Below, piece by piece: positions 11,851 through 22,302 of a stretch of 64,000 nt of DNA. Every line of letters begins with the position of its first letter. Within the stretch, counting starts at the first letter, position 1. Under the pieces are notes generated by a model that saw nothing but the letters and a program-made list of their open reading frames with translations, made no database searches and was not told where the DNA came from. This stretch comes from Polytrichum commune (lineage: Eukaryota > Streptophyta > Polytrichopsida > Polytrichales > Polytrichaceae): positions 4,652,501 through 4,716,500 of the forward strand of contig OX485807.1 in NCBI GenBank assembly GCA_950295325.1. Direction: 5' to 3'. The translations under genes were made by a program, and so were the position numbers.

Positions 11851-12054
11851 CACTAAATATGATATTTAGTGTTACTTACTATTCGGAGTTACACCCTCCT
11901 ATATCTTTCTACTAGTAATGTAATTTTTCACCAAGTAAAGATGTTAACAACTGTTTCGACCTTTGTTGTTGGTTAAAAAAATGAGATTTACAGGAAATAG
12001 TTATAGCATTGCATAATTTTAGTTAGTAAGTGACACTAAATATCATATTTAGTG
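11851..12054. mobile_element. MITE with self-palindromic inverted ends, TA flanks
   Basis: About 204 bp. Both ends begin CACTAAATAT and continue through a sequence that is itself a palindrome (CACTAAATAT, one base, ATATTTAGTG) into TCACTTACTA. TA flanks both ends, consistent with a Tc1/mariner-type MITE. It is present in both duplication copies (53392-53614), so it predates the duplication. No coding capacity. Confidence 0.75.
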
Positions 12055-14191
12055 TAGTAACCATGAGGGAGAGGGAGGAGGGAAAAAAGGCAAATTACAA
12101 AGGAAGGGTAAGGAAAAACTATGAATGACAATATATTAGAAGATAAAGAATAAGTAAAAGAAAAGTAGTTGTTAACTGTTTAAATATTGACATGTCCATT
12201 ATAATACAAAAGGGTTTAAGATGCACTCTTGATATTTTTAGTCAAATTACTAGAAAGTATATGGTCTAGAATTACATTGTTTATCCTATGCAATTTGTTA
12301 ATTAGTGCAAGCATCTATGTAAATAAATTACAAGGAGGTTTCAATTTATTTAGACGAACTAATCCCTAATACGTAGCACATACATCTAATCACCATTGTC
12401 ACATGTAACTTCATTTCCCCTTCTTTCAACATGCTTTGGTATATATGGCTTTAATACCATAGATCAAATAAACTATTGTTTCAAAACTTGTTGGGGAGTT
12501 TGTGCAAATTATCACATATCATGTATATACACCCTCTTGTCCTTTTAAGTTTTAATGAAGATATAGCTTGGAGGGTGCACACATAGTTGAATGACATGTG
12601 TGTGCCATCCTTGAATCTATACCCCCACGTACAAAAGTTCTAGGTTGTAAAAATATGGATATATGTACAAACTCAATATAGGTAAAAGACGGCCTAATCT
12701 TAAATGCTTATAGCCCTAAATGTAGGCTTGATGGTTGCATACTAAGATCACCCTTGAAGAAATGTTTATTGCAAATGTTAAAAATACAATTGTTTGTTCA
12801 ACTCTATGCTCCATAAGATTCCATAAACACCAAAACTTGGTAGTAAACAAAACCTCTAAGAAAAATATTGTTTTGGTAAATTACCCCTACCTAGACAATA
12901 TATTCCATAATAACTTTAATCTATGAAGTTGATTATGCTTGCCATTGTGAGGATTTGAGTGTATCTTCTTCCCATTCATACATAGTACCTTTGACTTGTT
13001 CACATGTTTACAAGCTACTTCCAATTGCGAACTAATGCATATTATAACCATGAAAGCTCGTTCATAGGTCACGTGGGTTATTTTTGTGTAGCTATTTCAT
13101 TCTTCTTCTTCTTCTTAAGTTGTGTCTCCATGGCATCTTTCAACTTCATAATAATACCTCCATTGTTCATGAAAACTATTATAATCAACATTAGAGCACC
13201 CGTTATGCTTGATGCAACTTTGTTCAACTTGATTCTCCATCAAATAATGAAACACATGTAATACATTATTGTTGAATGCTTGACCACCCATGGTATTGGG
13301 AGCATTGATTGGTTGACTATTTGAATATGAAGGCATTTGAGAAGAAGGTGAAGGTTGCTACATATAGGAATCTCAACTTCAACATTCAACATTCAACATT
13401 CTCAAAAATTGTAGATAGAACTTTTCTTGTGGCATAATGTGATATTATAGGTTCCATGTTTATGTTAGATGGAAATCTTGAATTAATAGGATTGGAATCT
13501 TGCACTTCAACATGATCTATTTTTGGCATTCCAACTACAAGAGTTTCAATATCAATTGTGGGGTTTGTGTTAGATTTTTGTGGTTTGTAGATATTTGTAT
13601 CTCCTTCAAAGTTGTACATTGGTGTTGTATATAAATTCCGCAACATTTTTCTCTTCAAGTTTATTCCACTTTGGCATCATAATAAGGTTTCATCTTACTC
13701 ATTTCCGAACAGACAACTATTCAACTACCATTTAGAACAAAACATCATCTAGTGACAAATTTGCATATGGAGAAACAACGTTTACATATGAAATTAGTAA
13801 TTTTACTTCAAGTGGAGGCATTGTTAGTATTTCAAAGCTTTCCAATCTTACTGGGCATGAAAGTCTCGACATTATAGTAAAGAGATGTCATTGCTACTTG
13901 TAATTCAATAATCATGCTTGATATCCTGGATTTAGAATGAAATGCAATTCGAAAGTGTGCCATTGTAACCATATATGTCAATTGTATCTTAATCTCTTCA
14001 AATTTGTAAGTCTTATGTAAGCTTTAAACGGGATGACACTTCCTCGAGGTGCATTTATACAAACATTCCACAATTGATGTAATGTGTTGAAATTAAAGTC
14101 CTCTAATTTATAATTTTCAATTTTTTGAATGGCTTGTAAAAAAAAAATGTATGGCAATGAACCGCAAATGATATCTTTCAAGTGGATTATA
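12055..14191. other. Rest of duplication copy 1; weak conserved minus-strand reading frames
   Basis: AT-rich. On the minus strand 13115-13336 encodes 73 residues beginning MPSYSNSQPINAPNTMGGQ, matched by 54665-54886 in copy 2 with no frameshift. Neighbouring minus-strand pieces (13386-13658, 12887-13072) are also similar to copy 2 but interrupted. I do not recognise the protein. It is probably a decayed transposon gene older than the duplication. A CTT/GAA microsatellite lies at about 13100-13115. Confidence 0.3.
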
Positions 14192-14655
14192 CTTTAACAA
14201 TAAATTTATCATAAAATCTCATAATGTCAAACTTACTTATGTGCTAAACTATGGTTGTCAAGTGTGTTAATTAAAAGTGTTTGTCTCTTTTGGCTAGCTA
14301 ACATGTTTGTGCCATGCAAAATGTTAGCAAGACGATATCTTTTGCATTATCTTGTACAAGCTATAACCCTGAAGAAGAAAGGTTCGGTTAGTAACCACCG
14401 TATCAGACTATGGCCCTTTCACAAAATGTCTCTATTCACACTACAATCTATGGCCAACCAATCTGCATCTTGGCAACTGTTACTATTTTTTTACCATTTC
14501 AGTATCTAAGTGATAAATTGATCAGCTTGTCACTAATCGAGAACTGTAGAGTAATATTGTTACATTCTTAACAACTAAAATCACAAAATGCTATCTCCAA
14601 AACAAATATGTGGATTACATGGCCCCCTCATATATCACTTGGCGTCCTCGCCAAT
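14192..14655. other. Intergenic, no gene seen
   Basis: Unique DNA just right of duplication copy 1. One small hairpin with GCTAACAT / ATGTTAGC arms lies at about 14294-14326. Confidence 0.4.
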
Positions 14656-16074
14656 CTAGAGTCGTTTTGTTGAACTCTCACGATCATCGTATTCTTCATC
14701 CTCGAGATCTTCTCGGCTTCTCTGCTTCCCTCTCTTCTTTAAGTCCTTGCCTTCCATTTGAAAGATGGCCCTCTGGAAATCCTCGTCTTGTACAACTCCC
14801 TGAGGATTACATTGGCGTTGCCATCTCAAAAATCTATCATAGGGACCAACTCTCGTGTAAGGAAACTCATTAATGAGACTAGTATGAATCCCTTTGATGA
14901 AATGAATAATTGTCATTGCCTCCACCAATCTCAACCATCGAGCAGGTCGATACTGGAGCTTAAACAACATAAGGAACTCATGTCTCGCCTCCTGGTGAGT
15001 ATTCACGTTAATGACAAAGTTCCGTCGTTCGCACCACTCCGCCAAGGCTGCACAAAATAATTGCTTCTCGATAAAAATCCGGATCTTGGTAGTCTCGATG
15101 TTTTTCAAAAAATCGTTGATATGCTGCTTGACACTGGGCCGGTGTATTAAATCTCGGGGCTCCCTGAATCTGAGGCCAATTATACTCAATTGAGTTGATT
15201 ATAGCATCAGGTGCCCATTTGTGTTGTCGATCATAAGGACAAAATTGAGGATGACTTTGAATTGCTGGGGGTGGTTCGAACGACCATGACCCGCTAATTT
15301 GCTTGTAGATGATATCAACAACCAACAATTCAGATCTTAAAAGACCATAGTCTTCAAGAATCCAGGCCAATGCGAGCCAAGTAGGAACAAGTTGCTCGAT
15401 GTCATCGTCAAAAAGTTCCATGTACTTGCCTAAGTACCTCTGATTGGCCTTGCTTCCTTCTAAAGTCATAGTCACCCGCATCATCTGTCTAGGACAATAA
15501 CCTGACGCAGGGTTCAAAAATTGTACTTGCCCTTGCATTGCAAGCATGGGTGCTTTCTTCGCCTCATATTGCTTGCAAATACCTCTCCATTCAATCCTCG
15601 GCCCGTTCCCGGTTGTAAATATAGTGGGAATTGATAAAATCCACTACCTCTGTAAATTAATAGGTTCGCTTCAAATTGCTACCCATAATTCGAACCAAAT
15701 ATTCCTCATCCTTCAACGGGAGCAAAAATGATTCCAAAATATTTCGCCATTCAGCCCTGATATTACTATCATGTCCATAAAATTGTTGTGACATCTGAGA
15801 GCCATAATCCGCCCAGTTGACCACACGCTCATGTACATGTCTTCCGATGCTCCTCCTAATTTGAAGTTGCTCTTCACACCCGGAATATATAGATAAATTC
15901 GGGTTCCCACATCTCCAATTTTGACCAAAGTAGCAAAAAAAATCTGATAACCTCAAATGTTTACGAGCCAAAATCTCGGTGAAGAGGGTTTTCCACTTTC
16001 AGCTTCACACTAAATTCTCACAGAATCTGAAATTGCTCATGAGTGAATAATTCTTCAACCTTCTTTCCGGCCAT
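14656..16074 (-). pseudogene. Decayed gene of unknown function (about 480 codons)
   Basis: On the minus strand, from an ATG at about 16074 (MAGKKVEELFTHEQF), successive frames join with about four lesions: a stop near 16020, a frame change near 15970, a stop at 15657, a frame change near 15600 and one between 15189 and 15008. The pieces look like one protein: globular and tryptophan/tyrosine-rich in the middle (APDAIINSIEYNWPQIQG) and ending in a basic-acidic tail (KKRGKQRSREDLEDEEYDD). No family is recognised. Long frames with so few interruptions suggest a recently lost gene, plausibly of a mobile element since it sits among them. A G-rich stretch lies upstream. Confidence 0.45.
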
Positions 16075-17880
16075 GTGTGAGCCCAAATCAGTGTGCTCAC
16101 ATGTGTGTTAGGATTAGAAACCATTTAGACTTAGAATTAGAATTTGAATGTGAACAACAAAAACCTAAAAAGAGTGGGCTTTGGCCTCTTATGTCAACTT
16201 AGGCTTAGAATTATTGAATTGCGCTTTAGTGTTTATGAGGCTATTAAGGATCAATTAAGAAGCGGGCTAGGTAAGGTGTTGGGGCTTGAATTGAGGATAT
16301 TAGCCTTTTTAGGGGTGTCAAGTGTTTGATTAAGGGGTGGTCTCAACACCGGATAGGGCAACTGCCCGATTTCCGGATCGGGGGAAAGCCAGGGGGTCCC
16401 CTGTTCCAGCTCTCGCTCTCGCTCACTCTCTCTGGGGGTTCGTTGGGGGAAGAAGAAGGAGTGCGGCGGCTAGGCAGCCGAAAAAATGCAGATTTGAGTT
16501 GAGAAAAGGAGAGGCCAACTGCTGCTGGGTTGCAGGTCGCATTGGAACTAGGATACCTTGGACCACCGGGCCCAGGCATGAGGACAATAGGGGTTACTGA
16601 AACCGGCTGGTGCACTTAGACGAATGGAACTCACCTTCAAGCGCGCGACAGGGGGATTCGAACCAGGTTATCCTCGGAGGGAGAGGAATCTATCAACAGG
16701 AAAGGGTGGGAGCCTGCAAGCAATCCTGCGAGGAGGATGACGAAGAGGGGAACGCAACCACACGTCATACATTGCAAGGTATTAGTTGAGGTAATTTGAA
16801 AAACAACGGAACAGTGCTAAATGATCCGGGCACGCTGGCCAGGAGGGGGCACAATTCGGTGAGGAGGAGATGAATGCTGGGCAAGGAATTGGTATCTCGT
16901 TGGTTTTTGATAGAATCCGAAGTACGAGGCTTGCGGGGATTGGAGGCGAATTCGATGAATTCGGTTGCCCAGCAGGTAATTGGCTTGAATGGGGTCAGGT
17001 GTCTGCTGGCTATGCACATTGGGCACCTGTAACCATACACCGAAGTCGGTGCAGACTGGGATGCTGAGGGTGAGCGAACAACTTGGGTGAGGGTATACTG
17101 AGAGTGCGGCTGGAGCGGTAATTAGAGCTAGGAGGGATTGGAAGGCCCTGACTGCAGTACTGGTAATGGAAAATGGTCTGACAGGAATGGAAGGCTTGCT
17201 GGGACCGGGGAAGACCTCCCTGGATATACTTCAGTGGCTGAGGAATATGAATCTGGGCCTCCAGGGGCGGCCAGGTTGAGGGAATGGATTTGAAGTTAGG
17301 TGTGAAAGGGGGTGGGCAAGGCTTGTTTAGGATTTAAGGCATTAGGACTAGTTGATACACTAGCAAGAGGAGGTGGAGCTAAGGAGGCAGCTAAGGTGGC
17401 TCAATGCCGACCCTAATGTTTGGGTAATGTGAATCGGCTCACCTCATTAGCGGGACACTTAGGTAGTTAGAATTAGTTAGATGATGGCCTAATGTGACAA
17501 AGAACATTGATAGGTAAGCGGTTGTGAACGCTATTACCTCAAGTCCTTGGAATGAAGTTTTGTGTGTTCAAGTTTTGTTACTTGGGTGAGCACTGTTGGC
17601 TCGAGCGCGAGGGTCAATGAAGTCAGTTAAACACATGTGAGCCTCAAACTCTCACCCGGATACAAACGCATAAGGGTGGGGGTTTTGGGCTGACACCATG
17701 ATAAAAAAAAAATCTCTTTGTAACTCGTACAGATTGTGCAAATTAAATTGGAGAAACACCTTGCCCTCGGCCAACCATAGTCTAATACACGTTTTCATAG
17801 ACAAGAGAAGCAAGGGTGGAGTTGATAGACTCCCACGGGTTGGGTGTGCATTGAACCACCGTCACCGAGGGGGTTAAGAG
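16075..17880. other. GC-richer spacer, no gene supported
   Basis: From 16330 to 17700 base composition shifts to GC-rich, with purine-rich plus strand. Short frames exist on both strands without any recognisable domain. A GGTTCGAATCC string on the minus strand near 16665 looks like a tRNA B box, but its flanks cannot form a T stem. The segment may be the 5' part of the decayed gene to its left or a separate old insertion. Confidence 0.35.
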
Positions 17881-17900
17881 CACCAACAAGGTTGTCTATT

Positions 17901-17972
17901 GTGTCGTGACGGAGGCTAATCTCGGCATAATGTCGTGCCGTCACGACACGTATCCGTCACGACATTATGCCG
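17901..17972. repeat. Two interlocked inverted repeats
   Basis: GTGTCGTGACGG (17901-17912) pairs with its exact complement at 17938-17949, and CGGCATAATGTCGTG (17923-17937) pairs with 17958-17972. The arms alternate (A, B, A', B'), so only one hairpin can form at a time. It lies about 0.44 kb upstream of the hAT transposase start and could be a transposon end or subterminal binding region. Confidence 0.8.
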
Positions 17973-18110
17973 GATGTTGTCTTTATCCTGACGGACTTGA
18001 ATTTTACCGAATTCTGTGTGTAATTACATTACCCCATTTCAGACACGTAGGATGTAAGATGTCCACGTGTGATGACATGTCAGCAAAGTAGAGGTAAAGT
18101 GGGGAAAAAA

Positions 18111-18181
18111 TTACTAGCCCCCCGTCCGCCTCGTTCCCGTCCCGTTCCCCCCCCCCCGTCCGCCCCCGTCCTCTATAAATT
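18111..18181 (+). promoter_or_regulatory. C-rich upstream region and TATA box of the hAT transposase gene
   Basis: A run of C-rich repeats of the form CCCGTCCGCC, including an 11-C tract, ends at CTCTATAAAT (TATA at about 18174). The transposase ATG follows 230 bases later. Similar C-rich DNA is found beside the start regions of two other genes in 24-29 kb. Confidence 0.55.
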
Positions 18182-18410
18182 GAGGGTTCAAGGTGTCATT
18201 TTTGCCTCCACTGTCATAGTGTGTCTCAAGACTTTTGATTCTCTTATGAGGAGTGAGGATTGAATGCGTGAGACCTGATTGCAGAAGATACTTTGTCCAC
18301 TCTAGTGACTGTGAATTAGGGTTGCCCTTGTGGCACTCTTCAACATGACCTAGTATGCGATCAAAGTTACTTGCTCTACCTTGTTTGTATTTGCATGTTT
18401 TATTGAAGTC

Positions 18411-20376
18411 ATGCCACGCCGAAATGATGCATGGGATCATTGGTACGAGGATAAGGGGATGGTTCCCGGTAAATCACAAAGGCAGGTTAAATGTAGGTTT
18501 TGCCCGTTCGTCATATCTTACCGAGGAAATAGAATGTTGGCCCACCTTGGTTATAGACCTCCTTTAGGGGGTCCTAGTGATGTTTCCACATGTAGGATGG
18601 TACCCCCGCATATTAGGGTCTTGTTTGAAGATTGCGGAGGCGTTGTGCCCTTACATGTAGGCATTGTAAATGAGGACCCTCCGGTGTGAGATGATGCACC
18701 TCTGGAGCCTATTATAGCGGACTCCGTAGATAGTGAAACAGAGCCTTTGCTTATGTCCCAATCCACACAACATTTTGGTGTTGTGGCACATGGCACACCT
18801 CCTCGTGAACTACGTCAACTCAACATAACGGAGGGGTTCAATGTGTCAACAAAACAACTCCTTGATAGAGCATGGGCAACGACTTTTTATGAAGCTAACA
18901 TTCCTTTCAACATTGTGAGACATCTTGCATTTGTTCATGTTGTGCGTGAAACTGCTCGCCATCGAATGCCAGCCTACACACTACCATCGTACAATGCAAT
19001 CCGTACGAAGTTGTTAACTGCTAAAAATGTTGACCTAGATAGGCAAGTGAAGGAGAAGCTAGGGAATTCCGTTGACAAATATGGCGTTACAATATGTTGT
19101 GATGGATGGGACAACGTGCAAAACCGACCTTTCCTAAACGTTCTTCAATGTGGCACAAAGGGAGACGTTTTCTTGGGTACCATTGATACCACGGGAAATC
19201 ACAAGAATCATGTTTACGTTGCTGTTCAAATTCAACCATTTGTGGAAAAGGTTGGTCGACATAATGTGGTCCAAGTTTGCACCGACAATGCCACAGTTAT
19301 GGCCTCCGCTGCTTGCGACTTGATTCGAGCAAATCCCGATCTATATTTTCAAAGATGTGTTGCGCATTGCCTAGATCTCCTCTTAGAAGATTGGGGGAAG
19401 GAGGAATGGGTGAAAAAATTGGTAAAAAAAACGCGCCATATTTGTGTTTTTGTTAAAAACCATCATGCTTCTCAAGTTATATTCCGGAGGTTGTCACCAA
19501 ATCTCACTCCGCCTACCTGTAGAGACCCGTTTTGCAACGAACTTCATCATGATAGAACGTCTTCTTCAAGTACACAATGCTTTGGAAAGAATGGTGGTTG
19601 ATGAGGATTGGCCTACTCTAATGCGTGATTTGAGGAGGAGATCTCGCACCGCTTACATGAAGGGCTTTGCAGTGCGACGCTTTATACGTTCCGATGGATT
19701 CTGGAACACGTGCGAAAATTTCTTGTATACGGTGATCCCGGTTGTTAAAGCTCTTCGTATCTTTGATGGCAAGGCGCCTGCAATGGGATTGGCTTGGAGG
19801 GTCATGCATGATTTACAAACCCATATTCGTGGATTCAGTAAACCTCCATTTCGCTTAAGCCTTGAGCTTGCTGCAAATGCTATGCTAATGTTTCAAAATA
19901 GATGGAGGTTGATATTGAATGATTTTCATTGGGCTGGAGCGATGTTAAATCCGCTTCTACGTGGTTGGGCCCCACTTCATGAGGATGACAATTCGAGGAC
20001 AATCCTAAATCGAGTTCTTCGCAGGCTTGCTCCAGATGAGGACACTTATGTCCAAATCCTCCATCAGTACCAATATTTCCTTGAAAATCGAGGGCCTTTT
20101 GCTCATTCTACAGACCCGAACGTGCATGCCGCACCTCTCCATGAATGGTGGGATGCAATGGGAGGTGGAGCTAAGGCCCTCCAAGCAAGACGTATCCTTG
20201 CACAAGTATGTTCCGCATCCGCATGTGAGCGCAATTGGAGCATGTACTCATATGTTCACAACAAGAGTCGCAATCGCTTGAAGCATAGTCGTGCTGAGGA
20301 CCTCGTCTACATATATACCAATAGTAGGCTCATTCGACATCGGAGGGCCCAAAACCTGCCCAATGGTACGAATTGA
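18411..20376 (+). pseudogene. hAT-family transposase (BED finger, DUF659, C-terminal dimerisation), broken
   Basis: About 655 codons from an ATG. Order of domains: BED-type zinc finger at residues 8-46 (C28, C31, H45); DUF659/RNase H-like core with CDGWDN (D231) and CTDNA (D292) and the AHCLDLLLED block; hAT C-terminal dimerisation region with SACERNWSMY near residue 605. It would cut and paste DNA at hAT-type inverted ends with 8-bp duplications. Lesions: TGA at 18687-18689, which a C-to-T change in CGA would explain, and a one-base frameshift near 19505 where the frame moves to the one continuing as RLPVETRFATNF. The TGA at 20374 may be a third lesion, because one extra base would continue the frame into the acidic segment that follows. 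Confidence 0.85.
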
Positions 20377-21599
20377 ATGAGGTCCATTCTAACGATGACC
20401 TTGACGAAGAAGATGACAACGAAGATGACGTGGATCCAAATGATAGGGCCGGAAATGATGATGACAACAATGTTGATGACATTGACTTTGATTTGGATGA
20501 TCTCGATTCAGAGAATCATAATTCAGAAGATGATGATGGCAATGGTAGTGATGGAAACCTTGGGGTGTTTGATTTTGATGAAGCGGATGTCCCCCATCAT
20601 AACGACGGAATGCATGACAATCATGAGGGGTCTATTGGAGGACCACCTTTTGAAACCCTCCATACTGGACAATGTTTTCCCTCTGACCATAATGTTGTTA
20701 TGGGGACAACAGAGAATGTAGGAATTGAAGTATATTCCATGCAACCTCAGAGCGATTCTCTTTCTCTTGTTGGAGGTGACAATGTACTACCCGCAAATGA
20801 GCCAACGCATGTTCAACAAGATCCACTTCCAACCATAATATATTTTGAATCCATGGAAGCCTCCCTCATATCCAACCATCGTATAGAAGTTCAAACGCCC
20901 AATGTTGCTGAAATGCCTACAACTCAATTTCGTGCTCTTCAAGGAATTGCATCCACCTCTACGGTGCAAGTGCATGCACAACGTCAACATCGTCCTCTTA
21001 CTCGAAGTATTGCCAATACTTCTAGATTGGGTGTTTTACGTGCAACTGCTGTGGGTGCTACTTTGGTTGCTATACACAATGTTTCAAGAAATATTGCTAT
21101 AGAGACGCCACGCCGTCCATCTGTTTGTCGACATGTTGTTGAGAACATACCAATTGCAATTCCACCCGTATAAGTTTTGCTTCCACACAGTCAATCCAAT
21201 GGAAGAGGTGGTCTCGGAGTTGGAGGTGGAAGTACAGTGGGGGATGCAATTATAGATGGAAGTAGAGATGAAATGCACTCAAGTCCTGGTACGGGTGGAG
21301 GGCGCTTGAGAACTACGAGAGGTGTCAAACGTACTAGGAAGAGGTATCAGGGAAGATCGCTTCCGTTTACTGCTGAAGACTACAATGAAGATGAGGGTAG
21401 ACCACATCTAGATGAAAATGGCATACATGATGCAGAGGGCTCCTGGCCCACCAAGAAGATAACTATCTCACAACATGACCGAGAGTTGTACCTTCGGAGC
21501 GCGACTCCCCAAACATATGATGATTTCAGCACAGACGAATCTGAAGAGGACCCAAGGTGTGTCGAAGCAAATGATCCCACCGTACGGATTCGAACGTAA
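20377..21599 (+). pseudogene. Acidic C-terminal extension following the hAT transposase
   Basis: One frame runs from the transposase stop to 21599 with a single TAA at 21171. It starts with a strongly acidic stretch (DDLDEEDDNEDD, about 60 residues of mostly Asp, Glu and Asn), followed by low-complexity polar sequence and a glycine-rich part, ending in another acidic patch (DESEEDPR). A one-base insertion at about 20374 would fuse it to the transposase as NGTN-W-NEV. Acidic tails are common in DUF659-type hAT proteins, so I read it as the tail of the same protein; a separate downstream gene is possible. Confidence 0.5.
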
Positions 21600-22302
21600 T
21601 GGTTTTGCACAAATGTGGTCGTTCGGTGCTCCCATATACTCCCGTAATTTCTTTTACTTATGTCAAAATTGATACAACCTTAGGGCCTTCGGTAAGACAT
21701 TTAGACCACAAAACGAACGCTACCTTCGCAGTTGTATCGTTTATTATAGTAATAAAGTTATTTATTATATGTTTTTTTAAAATTTTAAAATACCATATGG
21801 TTGTCAACTTGTCGTTGCAATTAAGCTCCAATATAATGTTATGCCATTATTAGTACAATATTTTGTATTATTCTTACTGTGCATGGAGTTTTATTTTTAT
21901 TTATTGAGCTTCTTAAAGCAAATGCTTTTATAAATATTGCAAGCCCCTTATTGCTCGATTGTACATGCTTCGTTGATGACTTCCTCTTTTTAAGAACCTT
22001 TCTATGTATTTTATATAATTGTATCTTTATGTGGTTTTCAATATTGACTATGTAGTTAATAGTACTTTTAGTTGGACTATCATATGAATTACTAATATTA
22101 AAGTAAGTTTTTTAAAAATTTCGAAAAACATTAAAACATGTGGCATCCATATGCTATCTTTTACACGTTCTAATCACTTAGAAATGACAACTTGCCGGTA
22201 AATCCTCTTCATATTACATATTCTTTGAACAATAAATATGTTCATTATGTCCAAAGTCTTCCTCCCTTCCTATACAACTTCCTAAACATCATACAAAAAT
22301 TC
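21600..22302. other. AT-rich spacer between convergent genes
   Basis: No gene seen. It separates the 3' ends of the transposase (plus) and the coiled-coil gene (minus), so it likely contains both polyadenylation regions. Confidence 0.5.

Larger units (their letters stand above)
758..14191 (+). repeat. Segmental duplication, copy 1
   Basis: This 13.4-kb block matches 40421-55732 in the same orientation. Homology begins at a shared GTAATGTCAAG and stops near GGATTAT. In the first 150 bases I count about three differences, with more divergence further in. It contains a kinase gene, its downstream segments and a decayed LINE. Relative to copy 2 it carries one private 798-bp insertion (7896-8693) and lacks three insertions present there. 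Confidence 0.95.

Noticed and set aside
16650-16690. tRNA gene on the minus strand (GGTTCGAATCC B box)
   Set aside because: The bases on each side of the loop cannot pair as a T stem and no A box or acceptor stem is present.
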